Assembly (NCBI GenBank): GCA_016182965.1
Contig: JACPFM010000112.1
Span: forward strand, 102,571-149,044
Source: Deltaproteobacteria bacterium
GTDB taxonomy: Bacteria; Myxococcota_A; Polyangia; Polyangiales; JADJMO01
Reading direction: 5' to 3'
DNA: 46,474 nucleotides
This document shows, one piece after another, positions 1 to 8,294 of this stretch. The notes beneath the pieces were generated by a model. The model saw nothing but the letters and a program-made list of their open reading frames with translations. It did no database searches and had not been told where the DNA came from. Every line of letters starts with the position of its first letter. Within the stretch, counting starts at the first letter, position 1. Position numbers and translations under genes: made by a program.

Positions 1-450
1 AACCTCCGCGCCATCCTGCGCGAAGGCGTGATGGCGGCCGGGTGGTACCCCATCGAGATCAACGCGACGGTCCACGCGCTCGTCCGCGATCGGCTGGGCA
101 ACGGCACGTGGGCGCTCAGCCGCGCGATCGGCCGCGAGGGCGCGCGCATCGATTTCGGCGGCGTCTACCGGGTGCTCTTGCGCGCGGTGCCGCACGCGAC
201 GCTGTGGGAGCGCGTCGGTCTCGCGTGGAACCAGTACAACAGCGGCGGCTCGGCGACGTTCCAGGTCACCGAGCCGGGCGTCGTCGTCGGCGTCATGCGC
301 GACACCCTCGGCTACAACGACGGGCTGTGGGAGTCGGCCGCCGGCCGCCTCGAGACGATGCTCGAGCACTCCGGCGTGCGCGCCCGCGCGGTGACGTTCA
401 AGGAGACGTCCTCGACGGGCGCGGTCGCCGAGGTCCTCTGGCTCGAGTGA
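1..450 (+). CDS. C-terminal part of a V4R/DUF2378-like protein (5' truncated)
   Basis: The reading frame is open from the first base, so the true start lies upstream of the window; only about 149 residues are visible. The visible part has a WYP motif near residue 15, a conserved-looking IGREGARIDFGGVYR stretch, then a strand-rich second half (TFQVTEPGVVVGVMR...) ending AEVLWLE. This pattern resembles the small myxobacterial proteins of the DUF2378/TIGR02265 type and V4R-like ligand-binding folds, which end in a similar hydrophobic strand plus W. That assignment is from pattern memory and is tentative. No membrane segment or signal peptide is visible. A GTG at 28 and the ATG at 31 are internal Val/Met codons rather than likely starts. 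It ends 46 bases before the next gene. Confidence 0.6.
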   Translation, partial: NLRAILREGVMAAGWYPIEINATVHALVRDRLGNGTWALSRAIGREGARIDFGGVYRVLLRAVPHATLWERVGLAWNQYNSGGSATFQVTEPGVVVGVMRDTLGYNDGLWESAAGRLETMLEHSGVRARAVTFKETSSTGAVAEVLWLE

Positions 451-496
451 CGGCCGAGAATTCGAACGTTCGGGCCGGACGGCGTACGCTTCGCGC

Positions 497-1954
497 ATGC
501 GCCTGGCCCTGCTCGCGGCCCTGTCGATCGGCTGCGGAAGCGCGGCCGACGACGGCGCGCTGCCCGCCTTCGACGCCGCGTCGAGCGACGACGCCGCGCT
601 CGACACCGCGCCGGCCGACACCCGCGTCGCCGACGCGCCCGACCTGCCGGATCCGCCGCTCGACACGCGCACCTACGAAGAGGACGACGCCGCGTTCGGC
701 AACCCCGAGCGCGGATGGATGGACGGCGGCGGCATCGGCCTGGTCGACGGATCGTCGTACGTGGGCATCCGCGACAAGGGCTTCACGCTCGCCTACGCCA
801 AGGTGCGGCTCGACACCTGGCGCGCGCAGCCGCTGCCCAAGACCTTCCTCGACGCGCTCGACGCCGGGTTCGGCCGCGTTCGCGCCGCCGGCATCAAGGT
901 GGTCCTGCGCTTCGTCTACAACGACGGCAGCGGCGGCGACGCCAGCGAGGCGACCATCCTCGGCCACATCGCGCAGCTCCGCCCGGTGCTCGCCAAGAAC
1001 GTCGACGCGATCGCCGTCTGGCAGGGTGGGTTCATCGGCGCGTGGGGCGAGTGGCACTCGTCGACCAACGGCCTCGACAACCCGACCTCGCGCAGGAAGA
1101 TCGCCGAGGCGATGCTCACCGCGCTCCCGAAGGAGCGGATGATCCAGCTGCGCACGCCGCACTTCAAAGCGGAGCTGTGGAAGGACCCGACGCCCGAGGC
1201 GCTGTGGTTCACCGGCGAGGAGCAAGGGCGCGTCGGCCATCACAATGACTGCTTCCTCGCCTCGGCGAGCGACGAGGGCACCTACGTCGATCCGATCGCC
1301 ACCTGGAAGGACTGGCTCGAGAAGGACGTGCGCGCCCTGCCGATGGGCGGCGAGTCGTGTCGCAAGAACGCCCTCACCACCTGCGACAACGCCCAGAAGG
1401 AGCTCGCGAGGTTCCGCTGGTCGTTCTACAACCCGTACTGGCACCCCGACGTCTTCGCGCAGTGGGGCGCCGAGGGTTGCCGCGACGCGATCGGCAAACG
1501 GCTCGGCTACCGCCTCGTGCTCGACGAGGCTTCGTGGGCGCGCGCGCTGCCACCGGGCGGCGTGCTGCCGATCCGGCTGAAGATCCGCAACGTCGGCTGG
1601 GCGCCGATGTTCAACCCGCGTCCGCTCCGGATCGTCCTCGACGACGGCAAGACCCGTCAGGCGGCGACGCTGCCCTTCGATCCGCGGCGGTTCCTCCCGG
1701 GCACGACGACCACGGTCACCGCGCGCCTCCGGGTGCCGGCGAACGCCACCGTCGGCAAGGCGCGTCTCGAGCTGTGGCTCCCCGATCCCTCCGGGCTGCT
1801 CGCGCCTCGTCCCGAGTACGCGGTGCATGTCGCGAGCAAGGGCGTGTGGGACGGAAAGCGCGGGACGAACCTGCTGACCGACGCGTTGCCGATCGACGAC
1901 GCGATCGGCGGCGCGATCGATCCCACCGCGAAGGAGCTCGCGGTCATCGAGTGA
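497..1954 (+). CDS. DUF4874/DUF4832-type secreted lipoprotein
   Basis: A 485-residue protein with a short signal sequence ending in SIGC (Cys13), a slightly degenerate lipobox, followed by an Asp/Ala-rich linker to about residue 60. The mature domain opens with the FGNPERGW motif and continues as an (alpha/beta)8-like fold (VVLRFVYND, AVWQGGFIGAWGEWH). It ends in a beta-sandwich-like part (PIRLKIRNVGWAPMFNPRPLRIVL). NPERG plus the WGEWH segment is characteristic of DUF4874 followed by DUF4832, families of unknown activity that resemble glycoside hydrolases; WGEWH could carry an acid residue, but that is inference. The start is the ATG at 497, the only one giving a signal peptide. Its neighbour downstream is convergent. 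It is probably an outer-surface or periplasmic lipoprotein. Confidence 0.8.
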   Translation: MRLALLAALSIGCGSAADDGALPAFDAASSDDAALDTAPADTRVADAPDLPDPPLDTRTYEEDDAAFGNPERGWMDGGGIGLVDGSSYVGIRDKGFTLAYAKVRLDTWRAQPLPKTFLDALDAGFGRVRAAGIKVVLRFVYNDGSGGDASEATILGHIAQLRPVLAKNVDAIAVWQGGFIGAWGEWHSSTNGLDNPTSRRKIAEAMLTALPKERMIQLRTPHFKAELWKDPTPEALWFTGEEQGRVGHHNDCFLASASDEGTYVDPIATWKDWLEKDVRALPMGGESCRKNALTTCDNAQKELARFRWSFYNPYWHPDVFAQWGAEGCRDAIGKRLGYRLVLDEASWARALPPGGVLPIRLKIRNVGWAPMFNPRPLRIVLDDGKTRQAATLPFDPRRFLPGTTTTVTARLRVPANATVGKARLELWLPDPSGLLAPRPEYAVHVASKGVWDGKRGTNLLTDALPIDDAIGGAIDPTAKELAVIE

Positions 1955-1972
1955 CACGGATCAGCCCTCGTT

Positions 1973-1986
1973 CGTCGAGCTCGACG
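1973..1986. terminator. Perfect 14-bp palindrome between convergent genes
   Basis: CGTCGAGCTCGACG is a perfect palindrome 19 bases after the stop of the DUF4874 gene and 86 bases beyond the stop of the convergent kinase gene. There is no T-run, so it is a weak candidate for a bidirectional terminator. The rest of the 117-base gap shows nothing else. Confidence 0.3.
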
Positions 1987-2071
1987 TCATCGATCAGCTC
2001 ATCCGATCGCGCGCTCCGTCACGGCGCTTGCCCGCACGGTTGTCGCCGCCGACGCAGTCGCCGCGCGCCGC

Positions 2072-3874
2072 TCAATACGGAGCGGCCGGCAGATCCTTGT
2101 ACCCGTCGGGCCACGATGGCTCGGTCTTCGCGGGCGCCTTCGTCACGTGGCGCGGGCGCTGCGGAACGGAAGCAGTCGCCGCGGGGGGCGTCGTCGTCGG
2201 AGGCTTGGCAGCTGCAGCGATCTCGGGTGCAGCCGCAGCCGTAGTCGTAGTCGCCGTCGCAACCGCGGTCGCGGCCGTCGTCGCGGCGGCGGCGACCGCC
2301 GGCGGCGTCGGGACCTGCGCTTCCAGGCGCGGGCGCACGTCCACCACGCCCACCACTGCTGTGCGCTGCGGACCTGCGACGGTGCGTGTCGCAGGACGCA
2401 ACGCCATACCGACGGCCAGCGCAACGCACGCGGCGAGCACGACGGGGACGATCGTGCGCTTCGCTCTCGTGTCGGGAGCCGACGGGAGCGCCGCGGAGGC
2501 GATCGCGGGATGCTCGAGGTTCGAGGCCGGCGGCGGTTCGACCGTCTCACCGGCCGCGTCGGCCGGCTGCGACTGCTCGGCGGCCGACTCCGTGACGTGC
2601 GCGGCGGCCGGCAGGCGCCCCGAGGGCACCGTCGGCTCCGGGTCCCCCTCGGTCGTCCAATCGAGCTCCTCCGGCTCGATCCGATCAGCGACGCGCGGGC
2701 GCTCACCGCTCTCATCGAGCTTGGCGTACTGCACGTTCGCCGCCTCGAGCGCGGGCTCGGGGAGCGCGTACGCGGTCGCCGCCGACATGTCGGACGACGC
2801 CGACGCGGAGAGATCCATGCGCTGCGTCTGCATGCGCTGCAGCGCGGCCATGGCGCGCGGGGCTTCGCTGTCACCGGCCCGATAGGGACGCGTGCTCGAC
2901 GCGCGCGCAGGCCCCCGGACCCACGCCGGCAGGCCGAACGCGCGCGTGCCGCCGTGTCCCGGCAGCGGCGGGGCGCTCGGCGCCTTGCGACGGCTCCAGT
3001 CGGGCGTGCGCAGTCCGCTGCGCAGGCGGCGCACCTCGCGGAGCATCTGCGCGGCGCTCTCCCAGCGCTCCTCCGGCGCGAAGCTCGTCGCACGATCGAT
3101 CAGCGCGGCGACCTCCGACCCGAAGCGGTCGGTGACCGCGGCGAGCGATCGCCCGGGGCGCGTGACCGCGCAGAGGACGCGCTTGCGCGTGTCGGCCTCG
3201 TCGTGCAGGTACTCGTTCGTCGCGAGCGTGAACAACGTGGCGCCGACGCCGTACACGTCGGTGCGCACGCCGGCGGGCGCGCTGCCCGAGAGCAGCTCCG
3301 GCGCCATGTACTCGAGCGTCCCCCAGATCGCACCGATCGTGGTGAAGAGCGTTCGCACCGCGTCTTCGTCGAGCACGCGCGCGATGCCGAAGTCGAGGAT
3401 GCGGACCCGGCCGTTGGGATCGAGCAACAGGTTCTGCGGCTTGAGATCGCGGTGGATCACGCCCTTGGCGTGCGCGACGGCGAGCACCTCGAGCAACTGC
3501 TCGGCTACGTCGAGCAGCTCGGCCTGATCGAGGGTCCGGTCGGCGGCGAGGTCGGCGAGCGTGCGACCTTCGACCAGCTCCATGACGAGGAACGGCTCGC
3601 CGGACCACTCGTCGTCGTCGAGGACGCGCACGACGGACGGGTGATCGATGCTGTTGGCGATCAGCGCTTCACGCAGGAAGCGCCTGCGCAGGTTCTCGTC
3701 GTCGGCGAGCTCGCGGTGCAGGATCTTGATCGCGGCGCGCGCGCCGTTGCGGTGCCGCGCGGCGTACACGGACGCCGTCCCTCCTACGCCGAGCAGTCGT
3801 TCGAGCGTCCACTTCCCGCTCGCCCACCCCTCCAACCTCTCTTGAGCGTGCCGAGTCAGCGCTTGCGCGGCCAT
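2072..3874 (-). CDS. Membrane-anchored Ser/Thr protein kinase (PknB-like)
   Basis: A 600-residue protein whose kinase domain lies at about residues 22-285. It has the Gly-loop GVGGTASVY, ATP-binding Lys50, catalytic HRDLKPQN (Asp143), metal-binding DFG (Asp161) and an APE motif (191-193), so it should be active. Residues 290-470 are a disordered Pro/Ser/Glu linker, a single membrane helix spans about 474-492, and the last 110 residues are a low-complexity Ala/Thr/Val/Pro tail outside the membrane with no recognisable sensor domain. The ATG at 3874 has GGGGGAAAG just upstream. It lies on the same strand as the zinc-ribbon and AgmX-like genes but 148 bases downstream of them, so it may have its own promoter. 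Its substrate is unknown. Confidence 0.93.
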   Translation of the reverse strand: MAAQALTRHAQERLEGWASGKWTLERLLGVGGTASVYAARHRNGARAAIKILHRELADDENLRRRFLREALIANSIDHPSVVRVLDDDEWSGEPFLVMELVEGRTLADLAADRTLDQAELLDVAEQLLEVLAVAHAKGVIHRDLKPQNLLLDPNGRVRILDFGIARVLDEDAVRTLFTTIGAIWGTLEYMAPELLSGSAPAGVRTDVYGVGATLFTLATNEYLHDEADTRKRVLCAVTRPGRSLAAVTDRFGSEVAALIDRATSFAPEERWESAAQMLREVRRLRSGLRTPDWSRRKAPSAPPLPGHGGTRAFGLPAWVRGPARASSTRPYRAGDSEAPRAMAALQRMQTQRMDLSASASSDMSAATAYALPEPALEAANVQYAKLDESGERPRVADRIEPEELDWTTEGDPEPTVPSGRLPAAAHVTESAAEQSQPADAAGETVEPPPASNLEHPAIASAALPSAPDTRAKRTIVPVVLAACVALAVGMALRPATRTVAGPQRTAVVGVVDVRPRLEAQVPTPPAVAAAATTAATAVATATTTTAAAAPEIAAAAKPPTTTPPAATASVPQRPRHVTKAPAKTEPSWPDGYKDLPAAPY

Positions 3875-3955
3875 CGCTTTCCCCCAGTCTTCGACGCGCC
3901 GAGGCGTGCAAGCCGGGTGCCTTCAAATCACACGCATTCGGGGGCACCGCGAGCG

Positions 3956-3971
3956 GGAAGCATGCGCTTCC
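3956..3971 (-). terminator. Small hairpin downstream of the zinc-ribbon gene
   Basis: GGAAGC-ATGC-GCTTCC forms a 6-bp stem with a tetraloop, extendable to 9 bp with one mismatch. It sits in the 148-base gap between two leftward genes. No T-run follows on the minus strand, so termination is only a possibility. Confidence 0.3.
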
Positions 3972-4022
3972 GGCGACACGGCGCGCATCGAGGCACGCCA
4001 CGACGGGACCACGCGTGCGCGC

Positions 4023-4661
4023 TTACCTCCCCCACCACTCCACGATCGCGGCGACCAGCTCGGACGCAAGCTCGGATCGGGACGACACCGAGGCGTTCGT
4101 GCGCGCGAGGATCGACGGTCGCTCGAGATCGCGACGCACCTTGTCCCTTCGCGCCTCCTCGGCGCGCTCCGCCAGCTCTCGTTCGCGCGCGCGTTCGAGC
4201 CCGCCGCCCTCGATGAACTCGAGGACGGAGACGAGCTCGCCCGCGTCGAACCAGATGCCGTCGGACTTGCAGACGTCGACGACGATGCCGCTGCTGCGCC
4301 CGAAGATCTTCCGGTTCATCTGCGCGGCGCAGCGCGGGCACTTGAGGTAGCGCACCTCGGATTCGCGGTGTCGCGCCCGCACCGGCAGCGACACGGCGAG
4401 CGAGATGCGCGCGTCGCGCGCGTCGACGAGGCGGTCGAGGATCCACGCATCGACGAAGACACCGGCGCACGCGGTGCACTCGTCGAGCGGCGTGCCTCCG
4501 TAGTCGACCTGCACGAGCGGCGGACCGCAGCGCGGACAGCCGCCGAGCGACACCGACCGCGGCGCGGCGTCGCGGTAGGGGTTCTGCCCGAGCGACTCGC
4601 ACGCGCACGGCGCGTCGTCGTCGATGCGCGCGCCGCACCCGAGACACACCGCCGACGGCAT
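4023..4661 (-). CDS. Zinc-ribbon (zf-TFIIB type) protein
   Basis: A 212-residue soluble protein built of successive Cys-pair ribbons: CLGCG at the N-terminus with CAC at about residues 19-21, CPRCG...DECTACAGVFVD in the middle, and CPRCAAQMN...VDVCKSDGIWFDAGEL at about 110-142. The CxGxWxDxxEL ending is the hallmark of zf-TFIIB domains, which bind zinc and have no assigned reaction. In the last ribbon the usual second ligand after the Cys (a Cys or His just before Gly) appears to be Asp, so that site may be impaired. The C-terminal 65 residues are a charged helix (LERARERELAERAEEARRDK). Its ATG lies 4 bases after the stop of the upstream lipoprotein gene, so the two are very likely co-transcribed. 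Confidence 0.85.
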   Translation of the reverse strand: MPSAVCLGCGARIDDDAPCACESLGQNPYRDAAPRSVSLGGCPRCGPPLVQVDYGGTPLDECTACAGVFVDAWILDRLVDARDARISLAVSLPVRARHRESEVRYLKCPRCAAQMNRKIFGRSSGIVVDVCKSDGIWFDAGELVSVLEFIEGGGLERARERELAERAEEARRDKVRRDLERPSILARTNASVSSRSELASELVAAIVEWWGR

Positions 4662-4665
4662 GGCG

Positions 4666-5181
4666 TCACTCTTCTTCTTCGTGGGACACTTGCAAGTGGA
4701 TCCCGTCGGTCACGCGCAGGCTGCCCCCCTTGGGACCGGGGAAGCGGAACGTGCGGTAGACCGAGATCACGCAGCGCACGACCTCCTCCATGTTGCTCGG
4801 CGCGCCGGGCGCCTCGACGCAGCGCGGGACCCCGTCGGGATCGAGGCGGAACGTGGTGCGGATCTCGCCGCTGACGCTCACCCCTTCGGGCGCCGCCTCG
4901 GCGCACGCGTGCAGCCGATCCCAGTTCTTCTTGCGCACCTCGGCGATGGCCTTCTTCGCGTCGGGCAGGTGGCCCTCGGGCTTGGAGTCGGTGCAGTCGG
5001 GCTCCATGAACGGATCGGGGTACTTGGACGCCGGCTTCGGCGCCTCCTTGGGCTTGTCGGCCTTGCCGCCGGCGGAGGACGCGGAGGTCTCCGTCGACTC
5101 CGTGTTCGGAGCTTCGGCGGGCTTGTTGCCGCCGCCGCACGCGACGGTCAGCAGCGCGAGGGAGAGGATCACGGGACGCAT
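4666..5181 (-). CDS. AgmX/PglI C-terminal-like lipoprotein
   Basis: A 171-residue protein starting MRPVILSLALLTVACGGG, a short lipoprotein signal with Cys16, followed by a Glu/Ala/Ser/Thr-rich linker to about residue 55. The C-terminal 75 residues (VSGEIRTTFRLDPDGV...VVRCVISVYRTFRFPGPKGG) match the small beta domain at the C-terminus of AgmX/PglI-type myxobacterial proteins: a G-x-I-R strand, a Cys near an ExVxxCV helix and an FPxPxGG turn. AgmX-type proteins are linked to gliding and envelope trafficking in Myxococcus; a role here is inference. An in-frame ATG three codons upstream (5190) is possible, but the 5181 start gives a cleaner signal peptide. It is first gene of a two-gene unit with the zinc-ribbon protein. 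Confidence 0.75.
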   Translation of the reverse strand: MRPVILSLALLTVACGGGNKPAEAPNTESTETSASSAGGKADKPKEAPKPASKYPDPFMEPDCTDSKPEGHLPDAKKAIAEVRKKNWDRLHACAEAAPEGVSVSGEIRTTFRLDPDGVPRCVEAPGAPSNMEEVVRCVISVYRTFRFPGPKGGSLRVTDGIHLQVSHEEEE

Positions 5182-5301
5182 CGAGCCCATCTGACAAGAG
5201 AACGCCGAAAATGGGAAAATGGGAATGTGGGCGCGCCAGCTCCTCGTGCCTTCGACGGCGCCGCCTTTTCGCCCGTGCGGGTCCGATGGATCCAGGCGGC
5301 C

Positions 5302-5673
5302 ATGGCTCGTCGCCTGCTCATGCTCGGTGCGATCGTCGCGATGCTCTCGGTGGCGCTCGGCGCGTTCGGCGCGCACGCCCTCGCAGAGAAGCTCGACGCG
5401 CGCGCGCTGCACTCGTGGGACACCGCCGCCCGCTACCAGATGTTCCACGGGCTCGCGCTGATCGCGACCGCCTGGGCGAGCGATCGCTGGCCGGGTCGCG
5501 CGCCGAAGGTCGCGGCCTACGCGTTCGGCGCCGGCCTGCTGCTCTTCTGCGGCAGCCTCTACGCCCTCGCGCTCGGGAGCCCGCGCGCGTTCGGCGCGGT
5601 CGCCCCGCTCGGCGGCCTCTCGTTCATGATCGGGTGGGGCGCCCTCGCGTTTGCCGCGCGTGATAACGTCTGA
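5302..5673 (+). CDS. DUF423 family inner-membrane protein (YgdD-like)
   Basis: A 123-residue protein with four predicted membrane helices: residues 2-22, about 47-63, 70-92 and 99-118. It has the family signature GAFGAHAL in the first helix, followed by a short amphipathic stretch (WDTAARYQMFHGLALI). This AFGAHAL...Y.M.HALAL pattern is diagnostic of DUF423 (YgdD/TMEM256-like), small membrane proteins of unknown role. The start is the ATG at 5302 preceded by an AGGCGG-like ribosome site; the frame stays open far upstream, but that part reads as non-coding opposite the lipoprotein gene. It is divergent from the AgmX-like lipoprotein gene with a 120-base shared upstream region. Confidence 0.88.
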   Translation: MARRLLMLGAIVAMLSVALGAFGAHALAEKLDARALHSWDTAARYQMFHGLALIATAWASDRWPGRAPKVAAYAFGAGLLLFCGSLYALALGSPRAFGAVAPLGGLSFMIGWGALAFAARDNV

Positions 5674-5679
5674 CGCCCC

Positions 5680-5721
5680 CGAGTCGAGGCTCGGTTACGA
5701 GGCCCCGAGCCGAGGCTCGGG
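5680..5721 (+). repeat. Tandem pair of near-identical hairpins
   Basis: Two copies of a GAGYCGAGGCTCGGKT-type unit lie in tandem in the 60-base gap between two rightward genes. The second copy forms a perfect CCCGAGCC-GA-GGCTCGGG stem (5704-5721); the first (5680-5693) has one wobble. There is no T-run. It could act as a terminator, an attenuator or an RNA-processing site. Confidence 0.5.
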
Positions 5722-5733
5722 TCACGAGGACAA

Positions 5734-6834
5734 ATGAGCGGAAAGGTACCCGCCGAGATCATCGACGCGATCGCGCAGCTCGGCTCCCAATCGAACGGTG
5801 ACGTAGCGGGCCTGGTCTCCGCCGCCCGCGCGACCGCGCAAGGGCCGTTCGCCGACGACGCGCTGCTCGCCCACGCCTGCGAGGCAGCCGCCGCCCGCGC
5901 CGCCGAGCAGGGCGATCGCGGCGGCGCGTGGTGGCTCGCGTGCTGCGTCGCGATGCTCCGCGCCTCTCCGCTCGCATCGCCGCAGGAGGACGCGGAGCTC
6001 GTCGCCGCGCGCGTGCTCGCGGAGCTGCCGCGATCGCCCGCCGCGCTCGGCGCTCTCCCGCAGGGTGCGCGGTGGATCGTCGCCGGGCAACCGGAGCCGC
6101 CGCCGTCGGGCGACACCATCGAGCTCGCCCGCCGCAACGCCACCACCTACCTCGAGCGGCTCGACGCCGAGCTCTCCGGGCGCACCTCCGCGCTCCGCGC
6201 CAGGTGGGAGTCGGCGCCGGTCGACGGCACGCGCGCCGCGATCGAAGAGGCGCTCGCGACGTACGCGACCGCCATCGCGTCGACGCGGGCGGCGCTCTCG
6301 CGCGTCGTCGATCACCTCGCCGCGCGCTCGGGCGACGCGAGCCTGTCGCAGCGCGGCGCGGCGGCGCTCGCGGAGCTCGACGACGCCGTCATCCCTTCGC
6401 TGCGCGCGCGGGTCGACGAGGTGCGCGCGATCGTCGGCGGAGCCTCGCAGCCGGCGCCGGAGCCCATCGCCGAGCGTTTGTCGTTCGCCGGCGCAGCGCC
6501 GCCTACGTTCCAGCCGGGCTCTTCCCCGTCGGCGCCCACGGCATCGGCGCCCGCCGCCCCGGCACCCGCCGCGCCGGCCGCCGTCGCGGCGGCCGTGGTG
6601 GCGGCCCCCCCCCAACGGCCGCAGGCCCCGTCGGTCGACGACCTCGATCTCGCGATGCGCGCCGCCTTCGAGCGCGCCTGGAACGCACCGGACGCGGCCA
6701 ATCTCGCGGCATTCGAGCAGGCCGTGCGCGCCCGCTACGAGCTGGAGACCGCCTCGATGCCCGACCCGGAGGCCCGCCGACAGGCCCTCGACCACTACGT
6801 GGCCCACGCGATGTCCCAGCTTCGGGGCGCGTGA
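5734..6834 (+). CDS. Conserved-looking hypothetical protein, Ala-rich, helical
   Basis: A 366-residue soluble protein I do not recognise. Residues 1-250 are almost entirely helical (Ala, Arg, Glu, Leu), with a Trp/Cys-containing helix GGAWWLACCVAMLR near residue 65. Residues 255-300 are a low-complexity Ala/Pro linker, and 302-366 form a second small helical module (LDLAMRAAFERAWNAPDAAN...). No signal peptide or convincing membrane helix is seen. The ATG at 5734 is preceded by a GAGGA ribosome site. Codon use matches its neighbours, supporting a real gene. Its context (after DUF423, before a lipoprotein) gives no function. Confidence 0.72.
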   Translation: MSGKVPAEIIDAIAQLGSQSNGDVAGLVSAARATAQGPFADDALLAHACEAAAARAAEQGDRGGAWWLACCVAMLRASPLASPQEDAELVAARVLAELPRSPAALGALPQGARWIVAGQPEPPPSGDTIELARRNATTYLERLDAELSGRTSALRARWESAPVDGTRAAIEEALATYATAIASTRAALSRVVDHLAARSGDASLSQRGAAALAELDDAVIPSLRARVDEVRAIVGGASQPAPEPIAERLSFAGAAPPTFQPGSSPSAPTASAPAAPAPAAPAAVAAAVVAAPPQRPQAPSVDDLDLAMRAAFERAWNAPDAANLAAFEQAVRARYELETASMPDPEARRQALDHYVAHAMSQLRGA

Positions 6835-6905
6835 GGGCGTGCGAGGGGGGGCGCGTCACGGGGGCCTTATCGCGTTTCTCCGCGTGGCCGTTCTAGTCTT
6901 CCGCC

Positions 6906-8135
6906 ATGCGCCGCATCGCCACCGGGACTTTCGCGCTCTTCGCCGTCGTCGCGCTGTTGGCCGGGTGCCCGAGGGTCGGGGCTCCGCGCGCGGGAGATCA
7001 CTCGCTCAACGGCGAGAAGAACCTCACCAACGGCGTGTGGATGTTCGGCTTCGACAAGGTCGCGGCCCGTCAGCTCTCCGATCGCGCGCGCAGCGAGGGC
7101 CTCATCGCGGTGCGCCTGATCGACAGCGAGGACGGCCAGGCGCAGCTGCAGCTCATCCCCGGCTGCTACGTCGCCGGTCGGTACCAGTACCGCTCGATGT
7201 CGACGCTCGACGATCGCATCAGCATCAAGTCGGAAGACGAGCTCAAGGCCAAGCTCCCCTTCAGCTACGGGAGCTTCGAGGGCGCGTTCTCGCAGAAGAG
7301 CGCGCTGCAGATCGAGTACCGCACCCCGGGTGACTACGTGGCGCCGGGCGGTCCCTACCAGCTGACCGGCTCGTGCGACGGCGCGACGCACGTCATCACG
7401 CACCTCACCATCGGCGCGTTCCGCTCGTCCTCCTCCGCGTCGATGAGCGCCTCCGGCGGCGGCGGTCTGGTGGGCGGCATCGGCGGCTCCGGCGGCACGT
7501 CGAGCAGCAACGATCAGGCGACGTCCGGCGGCTCGTTCGACTCCTGCAAGATGGACTTCAACATCTTCGGCTCGGTCGCGCCGCTCGAGTGCTCGATGCC
7601 GCTGAAGCTCACGCTCGCTCCGATCGGCGGCGCCCCTGCGCCCGCTGCTCCGGGGGCTCCGCCGATGCCGGGCGCGCCGGTCACCGCCTCCGCGTCGACC
7701 TGCGGCGACAGCGTGACCATGGCGAACACCAACAACGGCTACTCCTTCGACGGCCGGGTCTTCACCATCGAGAAGCCGCACCTGTCGAAGATGGACGCCT
7801 CCGCGAAGATCAACTTCGCGTGCCTGCCGAACATGACTCCGGCCGAGAGCATGGCGCTCGACGGCGTCATCACGTTCCTCAAGAAGCGCCCCGGCGTACG
7901 CGCGCACGTGAGCGTCTACTGCACGGTGATGATGCCGGGCATCGATCCCGCGTCGGCCGATCTGCACAAGCAGGCGATCCAGGGGAAGTTCGCCGCCGCC
8001 GGCGTCGCCGGCCAGGTCACCTTCGACTCCTGCGTCGGCATGGGCCTGTTGGCGATCGGCGACGGCGTCTCGGTGGAGCTGGTCGCCGGCTGCACCGATC
8101 TCACCGCGCCGCCGGCGCCGAAGTGCAAGCACTGA
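6906..8135 (+). CDS. Hypothetical secreted lipoprotein with OmpA-like C-terminal end
   Basis: A 409-residue protein with a textbook lipoprotein signal (Arg-rich start, hydrophobic core, LLAGC with Cys21). The mature protein has a beta-rich first half (FDKVAARQLSDRARSEGL, LIPGCYVAGRYQYR) and a Ser/Gly-rich linker at about 175-215. A segment with several Cys residues follows, then an Ala/Pro linker. The last 100 residues (ALDGVITFLKKRPGVRAHVSVYC...ADLHKQAIQGKFAAAGVAGQVTFDSC) follow the helix-strand-helix-strand order of OmpA C-terminal peptidoglycan-binding domains, but lack the classic GHTD and NxxLSxxR residues. Relationship to OmpA is therefore a guess. It is convergent with the L,D-transpeptidase gene; its TGA abuts a heptamer repeat. 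Confidence 0.75.
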   Translation: MRRIATGTFALFAVVALLAGCPRVGAPRAGDHSLNGEKNLTNGVWMFGFDKVAARQLSDRARSEGLIAVRLIDSEDGQAQLQLIPGCYVAGRYQYRSMSTLDDRISIKSEDELKAKLPFSYGSFEGAFSQKSALQIEYRTPGDYVAPGGPYQLTGSCDGATHVITHLTIGAFRSSSSASMSASGGGGLVGGIGGSGGTSSSNDQATSGGSFDSCKMDFNIFGSVAPLECSMPLKLTLAPIGGAPAPAAPGAPPMPGAPVTASASTCGDSVTMANTNNGYSFDGRVFTIEKPHLSKMDASAKINFACLPNMTPAESMALDGVITFLKKRPGVRAHVSVYCTVMMPGIDPASADLHKQAIQGKFAAAGVAGQVTFDSCVGMGLLAIGDGVSVELVAGCTDLTAPPAPKCKH

Positions 8136-8136
8136 C

Positions 8137-8237
8137 GTCAGTCGTCAGTCGTCAGTCGTCAGTCATCAGCTCGGAGAGAACCGAGAGAGAGCGGCTCTCT
8201 GGTCTCGGCTGACGACTGGCGACTGACGACTGATGAC
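8137..8237. repeat. Heptamer GTCAGTC array and its inverted copy
   Basis: Four perfect GTCAGTC units plus ATCAG (8137-8169) begin one base after the TGA of the preceding lipoprotein gene (8133-8135). A complementary GACTGAC-type array follows at 8209-8237. Between them a second pair of short arms (CCGAGA/TCTCGG and GAGAGC/GCTCTC) extends the fold, so the whole 100 bases could form one long imperfect hairpin in either transcript of this convergent pair. Related arrays occur at 32761 and 33058. Confidence 0.85.
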
Positions 8238-8294
8238 CCGGCCTTCGCGAGCAGCGACACGGCCGACCATCGAGAGCGCGCCTGCAGACTCGCG

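Noticed and set aside
398..1957. A 519-codon minus-strand open frame opposite the DUF4874 gene
   Set aside because: Low-complexity Arg/Val/Asp composition and no motifs; the plus strand encodes a coherent signal peptide and NPERG domain.
8137..8237. CRISPR array
   Set aside because: The repeats are contiguous 7-mers without spacers, and no cas gene is in the window.
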